Assembly: GCA_937898895.1 (NCBI GenBank)
Contig: CALDKL010000654.1
Coordinates: 1-5,876 of the forward strand
Direction: 5' to 3'
Length of the DNA stretch: 5,876 nucleotides
DNA from: an uncultured Verrucomicrobiae bacterium
GTDB taxonomy: Bacteria; Verrucomicrobiota; Verrucomicrobiia; Verrucomicrobiales; DEV007
This document shows positions 1 to 5,876 of this stretch, piece after piece. The translations under genes were made by a program, and so were the position numbers. The notes beneath the pieces were generated by a model. It ran no database searches and had not been told where the DNA came from. It worked only from the letters and a program-made list of their open reading frames with translations. Position 1 is the stretch's first letter. Each line of letters begins with the position of its first letter.

Positions 1-2
1 GG

Positions 3-1055
3 CTCGGAAACCACTACGGAAAGTTCCTCCCTGCAATGGAGGAGCTTTCGCGCCAGTTCATCGTGAACGCCTATCTCGATCTGGGCTGGCGGCCCCAGGT
101 GGGGGACCGGATCACCATTCCCGAGTTGATGCGTCGGCTGATGATCGCCGAGCAACATCGCAAACTCGTCTACGGCCAGCTCACCGCCCTGACCGAGGGC
201 GAGTTTCTGGCGAAGATCGGAGACGAGGAATGGGAGGTGATCGAGGTTCCCGCCCGTGAAGAGGCGATCAAATGGGTTGATCGCCTCGCCCGTGAGATGC
301 CCGAATTCGCCTCCGAGGCAGAGTTGCAGCGTCTCGCCGGTCCGAATCTGGCCGGAGTCCTCTGCGGGGAAAAGGATCCCCTGGAAGTGCTCTTTCCCCA
401 GGGTTCCTCGCGTGTCATGGAGCGCTTTTACCGCGAGGGAGCCGACTTCCCCGTCATCAACGAGCAAATCCGCCTTGCCCTTGCCCGGGCCGTGGCCGAC
501 CTGCCCGAGCGCCGGGCCATCCGCGTCCTGGAAGTCGGGGCTGGCACGGGATCTCTCACCGGACAGATCCTCAGCGTCTTTCCGCCGGATCGCACCGAGT
601 ATTTCTTCACCGACAACGGACCCAGCTTCCTCCAGGCAGCCCAGGACCGCTTTGAGGAAACCTATCCATTTGTCGAATACAAACTGTTCGATTGCGAAAA
701 GGATTCGGTGGCGCAGGGCTTTGAGCCTCATCACTTCGACATCGTCCTCGCCTCGAACGTGATCCACGCCACGGCAGATCTCCGCTCGACACTCCACAAT
801 CTGAGAAAATGCCTCGCTCCGAACGGGATGCTGCTGTTCCTCGAGGTCACTTGGCGTCGCGCCACCCTCGACAACGTCTTCGGGCTCCTGCCGGGCTGGT
901 GGCGTTTCAGTGACAAGGATTTGCGTCAGCGTTCCGCTCTGTTGACGCGGACACAATGGGAGTCGCTCCTGACCGAACTTGAATTTCGCGAGGTGACCAG
1001 CTTTATCAGCTCACCGAAGGCCGAAGAGGACCAGCAGGCGTGTTTTGTCGCCCTC
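3..1055 (+). other. C-methyltransferase (cMT) domain of the PKS module
   Basis: Residues 1-351 match the PKS-embedded, SAM-dependent C-methyltransferase family, which methylates the alpha-carbon of the ACP-bound beta-ketoacyl intermediate. The N-terminal helical part (about 1-165) carries the typical DPLEVLFPQGS block (126-136) and a following F-Y (142-143). The SAM-binding motif I is LEVGAGTG at 176-183, followed by YFFTDNGPSF (200-209) with acidic Asp204. FDIVLASNVIHAT spans 245-257, LEVT 280-283, and the family GWWRF block 298-302. His255 and Glu281 fall where a His-Glu catalytic dyad has been described for PKS C-methyltransferases; that assignment is by motif memory, not alignment. All key motifs look intact, so activity is expected. 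The left edge of the window may clip some N-terminal residues. A free-standing methyltransferase is excluded because the frame is continuous with the ER and KR. Confidence 0.93.
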
Positions 1056-4000
1056 GCCCCCGAACCGATCGAGCTTCCCGCGACGGAACCCGAAGGAGGT
1101 GCCGATGAGGTGGCTTCCCCATCCAAGGCTCATGTCCCTGAGACGATTCTTCTGACCCGAGACGAATCCGGCCTGGCGGAGAGGCTTGCCCGCTCGCTCG
1201 CCAGCGAGTCGACCTCGGTTCGCATCGTAGGCCCAAGCCTCGAAGCAATCGAGACCGGGATTGCCGAGACGACGGCGGACGGCGGCGTGCTCCGGGCCCT
1301 CGTCCACACGCTTTGCCTGGACCATGTCCGCGCCGATCAGCTCGACGCCGACTCGCTCAACGCTGCCCAGGACACCGGGGTGCGTTTTGCTCACTCGCTT
1401 TTCAAACTCATCTCGGGACGCGACTGGAACAAACGGCCCCGTGTCTTTTTCTTCACCCGAGGCACCCTGCCCGTGATTCCGGGAGAAGCGCTCGCCGGGC
1501 TCGCCTCGGCCCCGCTGACCGGACTGCTTCGGGTCGCCAACAACGAACAGCCCGACTTTCTTTGGACGCAGATCGATCTCGACCCCTCCGAAAATCCATT
1601 CGAGATCGAGGACCTCAGCTCCGAGATTTTCCTCGTCGGCAAGGAGCACGAAATCGCCTTCCGTGGCAATGGCCGCTACGTGCGCCGCGTCCACCGGACA
1701 AAATCCGACGAACTGCCTCCGCGCAGGCGCAACGCCGTGCGGAGCGATGGCAGCATCACCCCCTATCGCCTGCAGATCGACAAGCCGGGCATCCTCACGA
1801 ACCTTTCTCTCAACGAAACCGCGCGGCGCGAGCCGGGAAGCGACGAGATCGAGGTGCTCGTAAAAGCCGGCGGAATCAATTTCCGCGACGTCATGAAGGC
1901 CCTCGGGATCTACCCGGGCCAACCCGTCGATCTGAAATGGTTTGGCGACGACTTTTCCGGAACGGTTCTCCGGGTCGGGTCGGGGGTGAAGGATCTCAAG
2001 CCGGGCGACGACGTGGTCGGGATGGCTCCGTATTGTTTCCGCAGCCATGTCACGGTCCATCGCAGCATGGTCTTTCGCAAACCTGCGACCATGAGCTTTG
2101 TCGAGGCGGCGACGTTGCCGACCGTTTTCCTCACCTCGCACTATGCCATCAACGAACTCGCCCGCATGGAAAAGGGCGAGAGCATCCTCATCCACGCCGG
2201 CACCGGCGGGGTGGGGCAGGCTGCCATTCAGATCGCCAGGCATCTCGGGCTCACCATCTTCGCCACGGCCGGGAGCCGGGAAAAGCGGCAGATTCTCAGG
2301 GACATGGGCGTCGACCACGTCCTCGATTCGCGCACGCTTCAGTTTGCCGACGACATCATGCGAATCACGGGCGGGGAGGGGATCGACGCGGTCCTCAACT
2401 CCCTCGCGGGCGATTTTATTCCGAAGAATTTCAGCGTGCTCAAGACCTTTGGGCGCTACATGGAAATCGGGAAGGTCGATGTCTACGGCAACACCAGGAT
2501 CGGCCTGGAGCCACTCCGGAACAACATCAGCCTCTTCATCATCGACCTTGCCCAGCACCTCCAGAGCAAGCCCGCCTACATCGCGCGTATGTTCTCGGAA
2601 CTCGAGGCGAAATTCCACGACGGCAGCTACGTGCCGCTCTCCAGCCACGTTTTCCCCGTCACCGAGGTGGTCGAAGCCTTCCGCTTCATGGCGGCCGGCA
2701 AGCACGTCGGCAAAAACGTGCTCGATTTCGACCTGCCCGAGATCGAAATCGGCCAGCCCACTGAGGAAGGGCATCGCTTCCGCAGCGACGGTACTTACCT
2801 CATCACCGGAGGGGCCGGGGGCTTCGGTCTCGAACTCGCGGGATGGATGGCGAAGCACGGTGCCCGCCACTTTGCCCTGATGAGCCGCTCCGGACCGAAT
2901 GACGAGTCCCTCGCGAAGATCGAGACCTATCGCACCGCCGGAATCGAGGTCGTGGATGCTCGCGGCGACGTGACCTCGCGCGCCGATATCGACCGGGTCA
3001 TCTCCGCTATTCAAGAGGGTCATGCCCCTCTCATCGGGGTCATTCACGGAGCCATGGTCCTCGATGACGAATTCATCGTCGAACTCGACGAGGCCCGCTT
3101 TGACAAAGTCCTCCTGCCGAAGATGCTCGGTGCGTGGAATCTTCACGAGGCCACGCTGACTTTGCCGCTGGAGCATTTCATCTGCTTCTCTTCCTTCTCC
3201 GCTGTCATCGGAGCCGTCAAGCAGTCGAACTACAATGCCGGCAACGTCTTCCTCGACCAGCTCGCCCATCACCGCCGTGCCCTTGGCTTGCCCGCACTCA
3301 CCTTCAACTGGGGTGCGCTCGAGGGAGCCGGGTTTGTCGCCCGCAACGAAAAGACCCAGCAATACCTCGAGATGGTTGGCCTGGGGGCGACAAACATGGA
3401 GGAAACCCTCCACCTTTTCCGTGTCGGCGTGCCGACCGACTCCGTCCAACTCGGAGCGGCCCGCTGCGACTGGGGGGCACTCGCGCGGTTCAGTCCCTCG
3501 GTCTCCGGCTCGAATATGTTCCTCGCGGTTGTCCCGCGATCAAATTCCGGGGGAGGGGATTCCATGGCCTCGCGTATCCTCGAGGCTCCGGCCGAAAAAC
3601 GGCTCGCCATGGTCGAGGATCTCATCGCCGCCCAGGTCGGGGCTGTCCTTGGCACCGATGCCTCGCGTCTCGACAAAGACACCCCGCTGACCAATCTGGG
3701 ACTCGATTCCCTCATGGCCATCGAGCTGGTCAACCGCATCGAGGAAAAGCTCGGCACCTCCATGCCGATGGGGTCCGTCCTCAACGGGCCGAATATCCGC
3801 GACCTCTCCCTGCCCGTCCTCGAGAAACTGCTCGAATCCGGCGGAGCCGCCTCCGTCGGCGGGGAAGGGGATGCGGGAGGCTCTGGGCTCGTGCCCTTTG
3901 AGGCTACCGGAGAAATCCCCGAGGTCTTCCCGCTCAGTGAAGGCCAGAAAGCCCTCTGGTTCCTCAATCGACTCGCCCCCGAGTCTTCGGCCTACAATCT

Positions 4001-5876
4001 GAATTTCTCCGGCAAATTCCGCCCTCTCCTCGATATCGCCGCGATGAAGAAGGCCTTTGCCTTGCTCTTCGAGCGGCATCCTCTGATGGACGCCACCGTT
4101 GTCACCCGAGGCGGCGATCCCGTCCAGATCGTGCACAAGGGGCGCAGTATCGACTTCCGCGAGCACGATTGCACCACCCTCGACGACGAGCAGCTCAAAG
4201 CCCTCGTTAGCGAACACGCGGCGCGGCCCTTTCATCTCGAGCGAGGCCCTGTCGTCCGGCTCGAACTGTTCCGCACTGCCGACCATGCCCACGTCGCTCT
4301 GCTCAGCATGCACCACATCGTTTCGGACGCCTGGTCCGTCTCCGTGCTCATGCAGGATCTCATCGAGTACTACTTCTCGGCCAAGGCCGGGCGCACTCCG
4401 AAGGTCGAGCCGATCAGGGCTACCTATGCCGATTTCGTGCGATGGGAGCAGGCCCACCTCGCCAGCGCGGCCGGTGAGAAGATGTTTGATTACTGGCGCG
4501 ATCATCTCGCGGGAGCTCCCGCAGCCATTGATCTGCCGACGGATCGCCCCCGCCCCGCCGTGCAGACCTTCAATGGGGCCACCTACGGCTTCCAATACGA
4601 CCGCGACCTCACCGAGGCAGTCGAGTCTCTGGCCAAGAAGCACGGACTCACCCTCTTCTCGACCTTGCTTTCGGCCTACAATCTCCTCCTGCATCGCTAC
4701 TGCCAGCAGGACGACCTCGTCATCGGCGTGCCCCTCGCCGGACGTTCCCAGCCGGAATTGAAAGGCAATGTCGGCTATTTCATCAATCCGGTGCCCCTGC
4801 GCAGTGTCCTCGACGAGGAGAGCACCGTCTCGGACTTCCTCCTCGCCAGCGGACGCGCCGTCAATGGTGCGCTCGAGAACCAACAGTTCCCCCTCGCCCG
4901 ACTCGTCGACCGACTCCACGTGGTCCGTGACCCCGGTCGTTCGCCCCTCTTCCAGGTGAGCTTCTCCATGGAAAAGGTGCCCGGCATCGATGACCAGGGG
5001 ATCGCCGTTTTCCTCATCGGTCAGGGTGGCCATACCTTCCATGTGGGGGACCTCTCGATGGAGACGATCGACCTCACCACACGCCAGTCCCAGTTCGAGA
5101 TCACTCTCACGCTCGAGGAGGCCGGCGGTCAGCTCTTCGGATGCTGGCACTACAATCGCGATCTCTTTGACGAGGCCTCCATTGCCCGTCTCGGCGATCT
5201 CTACGAGCAGGTGCTGCGAGAAATCACCCGGGTTCCAGGGGCCAGGGTCTCCGAGATCGCCCTGCTCGACCCCTCGGAAGAGAAGCGCGTCCTCATCGAG
5301 CGGAATGCGACCGCCGCCGACTACGAACGCGATGCCCTCCTTCACGAACTCATCGAGACGGTGGCCCTGTCGAAAGACGAGGAGACCGCCATCGTCTTTG
5401 GCGACAGCCACCTCACCTACGGAGAACTCAATCGTCTCGCCAACGGAGTCGCCCGCGATCTCGCCGCCGCCAAGGTGGGTCCCGGCGACACGGTCGGTGT
5501 CCTCGCCGATCGCTCGCCGCGCATGATCGCGGCACTCCTCGGCGTCCTCAAAACCGGGGCGGCATACGTGCCACTCGATCCCGAGTTCCCCGCCTCACGC
5601 CTTCTCCTCATGCTCGAGGATGCGGCACCCAAGGTTCTTGTCGCATCGGCTCGACACCTTTCCAGCCTCCCCGGCGGTGCCTGGAGCGTCCTCGATCTCG
5701 ACCGAGTCGAGGGCACCTCCAAATCCTTCGAAGTCAAAGGCCTCTCCGCCGAATCCCTCGCCTATATCCTTTACACCTCGGGTTCCACCGGGAAGCCGAA
5801 GGGCGTCGAGATTCCCCATCGTGCCGCCGTGAACTTCCTGCGCGCCATGCAGAAAGAGCCCGGCTTCCGGACCTCG
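3..5876 (+). CDS. Hybrid type I PKS-NRPS megasynthase, internal fragment (MT-psiKR-ER-KR-ACP-C-A), partial at both ends
   Basis: This frame is open across the entire window, 1958 codons without a stop, and reads continuously through seven recognisable domains, so it is one polypeptide with both ends missing. The first part is the reducing half of a polyketide synthase module with a C-methyltransferase. It passes through a carrier protein into an NRPS condensation domain and the start of an adenylation domain. Family knowledge says such a cytosolic enzyme extends an acyl chain by two carbons, alpha-methylates and reduces it, then couples it to an amino acid. Third codon positions are strongly C or G, and motif spacing is intact throughout, with no sign of a frameshift. 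KS, AT and probably DH should lie upstream, and the A-domain remainder and a PCP downstream. The final product, the amino acid and a gene name cannot be assigned from this fragment. Confidence 0.97.
1137..1700 (+). other. Structural (pseudo) ketoreductase subdomain, psiKR
   Basis: Residues 379-566 have the look of the non-catalytic half of a PKS ketoreductase. In ER-containing modules this half sits before the ER and packs on the catalytic KR further downstream. It opens with a strand (ETILLT, 380-385) and has RVFFFTRG (480-487) in the place of the usual 'hhhhTRGA' strand. Then comes LASAPLTGLLRVANNEQPD (500-518) and IDLDP (524-528), matching the family pattern of an 'APLWGLGR...EHPEL...IDLDP' stretch. 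No intact dinucleotide-binding glycine motif is visible, as expected for this scaffold. The segment 352-378, rich in Glu, Pro, Ala and Ser, looks like a flexible linker from the methyltransferase. The DH hotdog motif is absent here, so any DH must be upstream of the window. Confidence 0.82.
1764..2726 (+). other. Enoylreductase (ER) domain, NADPH-dependent
   Basis: Residues 588-908 form an MDR-type enoylreductase, which reduces the alpha,beta-double bond of the ACP-bound chain with NADPH. Visible markers in order are NFRDVMKALGIYPG (626-639), GDDFSGTV (648-655), EAATLPTVFLTSHYAI (701-716), the nucleotide-binding motif IHAGTGGVGQAAIQIA (730-745), a conserved-position Lys761 in SREKR (758-762), DSRTLQFADD (775-784), GEGIDAVLNSLAGD (791-804) and GRYMEIGK (817-824), with GKHVGKNVLDF (899-909) near the C-terminal end. 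The motif set is complete, so the domain is probably active. Tyr637 is in the stretch where Tyr versus Val has been correlated with alpha-methyl configuration in PKS ERs; I recall Tyr going with the 2S product, but this needs an alignment. The presence of an ER implies a DH in the same module, which is not visible here. Confidence 0.93.
2787..3491 (+). other. Ketoreductase (KR) domain, catalytic half, B-type signature
   Basis: Residues 929-1163 are the catalytic short-chain dehydrogenase half of the PKS ketoreductase, which reduces the beta-keto group with NADPH. The Rossmann motif is TYLITGGAGGFG (931-942), then SRSG (961-964) and GDV (988-990). The catalytic set is Lys1040, Ser1064 (in FSS), Tyr1077 (in QSNY) and Asn1081, with spacings Lys-Tyr 37, Ser-Tyr 13 and Tyr-Asn 4, as in characterised PKS KRs. 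LDD at 1020-1022 is the B-type fingerprint, and no Trp sits eight residues before Tyr1077, so a D-configured (3R) hydroxyl is predicted. That centre would be lost again if DH and ER act. NWG at 1102-1104 and DWGALARF (1156-1163) mark the C-terminal end of the KR region. All active-site residues are present. Confidence 0.95.
3573..3833 (+). other. Acyl carrier protein (ACP) domain
   Basis: Residues 1191-1277 form a PKS carrier domain of normal size (about 85 residues). The phosphopantetheine site is GLDSLMAIEL (1233-1242) with Ser1236 (codon at 3708-3710). The preceding helix is EDLIAAQVGAVLG (1205-1217). DTPLTNLG (1226-1233) is the usual 'D.pl..lGlDSL' run-in, and a final helix LPVLEKLLES ends at about 1279. 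It carries the polyketide intermediate during methylation and reduction, then acts as donor for the condensation domain that follows in the same chain. It is a single ACP with no tandem copy. Before it lies a Ser/Gly-rich linker (about 1180-1187). Confidence 0.95.
3834..3917 (+). other. Glycine-rich PKS-to-NRPS interdomain linker
   Basis: Residues 1278-1305 separate the last ACP helix from the first condensation motif. The stretch around 1280-1295 is dominated by Gly, Ala and Ser with two acidic residues (for example GGAASVGGEGDAGGSG), so it is predicted to be disordered and flexible. It is where the polyketide half hands over to the peptide half within one protein, so no docking domain is needed here. 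Nothing in the codons suggests an assembly artefact or a frameshift. Confidence 0.8.
3918..5237 (+). other. NRPS condensation (C) domain taking a polyketide donor
   Basis: Residues 1306-1745, about 440 long and normal for the family, are a full condensation domain. It forms the amide bond between the ACP-bound acyl chain and the amino acid loaded downstream. Motifs in order: C1-like PLSEGQKALWFL (1310-1321); C2-like RHPLMDATV (1358-1366); catalytic C3 HHIVSDAWS (1437-1445) with His1438 and Asp1442; C4 YADFVRWE (1475-1482); C5 IGVPLAGRS (1574-1582) with GNVGYFINPVPLRS (1588-1601); C6-like ENQQFPLARLV (1625-1635); and C7 RDPGRSPLFQVSF (1642-1654). The position right after an ACP and the absence of epimerase-type motifs make an LCL/hybrid-type C domain most likely, rather than a cyclisation domain (no DxxxxD motif in place of HHxxxDG) or an epimerase. 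Two positions differ from the textbook consensus: Ala1443 in place of Gly, and Asp1363 where 'LRTxF' usually has Arg. The catalytic His and Asp are kept. Confidence 0.94.
5340..5876 (+). other. NRPS adenylation (A) domain, N-terminal part, truncated by window edge
   Basis: From about residue 1780 to the end (1958) the protein reads as the start of an adenylation domain, which activates an amino acid as its acyl-adenylate with ATP. It is preceded by the usual C-A connector (LLDPSEEKRVLIERNATAAD, 1754-1773) and LHELIE (1780-1785). Core motif A1 is LTYGELN (1804-1810), A2 is LKTGAAYVPLDP (1849-1860), and A3, the phosphate-binding loop, is YTSGSTGKPKGV (1924-1935). Only about the first 180 of roughly 500 residues are inside the window. 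The residues that read out the substrate (between A4 and A5) and the A10 lysine are not visible, so the amino acid cannot be predicted. The domain is intact as far as it goes. Confidence 0.95.

Noticed and set aside
1093..1155. Perfect AAGGAGGT followed by an ATG at 1105 and a 16-codon reading frame ending with TGA at 1153
   Set aside because: It is out of frame and lies inside the linker between methyltransferase and psiKR. The purine run is just the Glu-Gly-Gly codons of the main protein. Nothing supports a separate small gene here.
1137..1700. A dehydratase domain between the methyltransferase and the ER
   Set aside because: No HxxxGxxxxP-type hotdog motif is present. The TRG strand, the APLTGLLR block and IDLDP fit the structural ketoreductase half instead.
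1313..2764. Plus-strand open frame of about 483 codons in a different frame
   Set aside because: It overlaps the psiKR and ER, whose motifs read cleanly in the main frame. The product is dominated by Arg, Pro, Gly and His in low-complexity fashion, typical of an out-of-frame reading of GC-rich coding DNA.
1011..3449. Long minus-strand open frame, about 812 codons from a TTG start
   Set aside because: It lies exactly in register opposite the PKS codons, and its length is explained by the lack of TTA/CTA and rarity of TCA on the plus strand. Its translation is rich in Asp, Glu, Gly and Val with no recognisable domain, while the plus strand has a full set of catalytic motifs.
3840..3890. Possible frameshift or repeat in the Gly-rich stretch between ACP and C
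   Set aside because: The frame continues without shift from ACP Ser1236 into the C1 motif. The stretch is not an exact tandem repeat and is normal for a flexible interdomain linker.
3540..5411. Second long minus-strand open frame, about 623 codons
   Set aside because: Same cause: it runs between opposed TCA codons at 3540 and 5595, and lies opposite the end of the KR-region linker, the ACP, the whole C domain and the start of the A domain. No family is recognisable.

Overview
The whole window is the interior of one very large plus-strand gene. The frame with codons starting at positions 3, 6, 9 and so on stays open for all 1958 codons, with neither start nor stop. Residue r below means the codon at nucleotides 3r to 3r+2. 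The translation is a modular megasynthase crossing from type I polyketide synthase (PKS) to nonribosomal peptide synthetase (NRPS).

Layout, left to right: carbon-methyltransferase (about residues 1-351), structural half of a ketoreductase (about 379-566), enoylreductase (about 588-908), catalytic ketoreductase (about 929-1163), acyl carrier protein (about 1191-1277, phosphopantetheine Ser1236), glycine-rich linker (about 1278-1305), NRPS condensation domain (about 1306-1745), and the first part of an adenylation domain (about 1780 to the window edge). This is the usual second half of a KS-AT-DH-MT-ER-KR-ACP module followed by C-A. The KS, AT and DH are presumed to lie upstream. The rest of the adenylation domain and probably a peptidyl carrier protein lie downstream.

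Working together, the visible domains would alpha-methylate a growing polyketide chain with S-adenosylmethionine, reduce the beta-keto group, saturate the chain if an upstream DH is present, and hold it on the ACP. The condensation domain would then join that branched acyl chain to an amino acid activated by the adenylation domain, giving an N-acylated aminoacyl intermediate. The amino acid cannot be read because the specificity-determining part of the A domain is outside the window.

The organism is a bacterium with fairly GC-rich DNA (low sixties percent by eye) and a strong C/G preference at third codon positions; I saw no TTA or CTA leucine codon. GC is lower than in typical Streptomyces. 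The domain style fits hybrid PKS-NRPS genes of Myxococcota, Cyanobacteria, Verrucomicrobiota, Planctomycetota or Acidobacteriota, but the sequence does not settle the phylum. No RNA gene, mobile element, CRISPR array, promoter or terminator was seen. This is a recognisable enzyme class in what may be an uncharacterised pathway, not a new kind of system.
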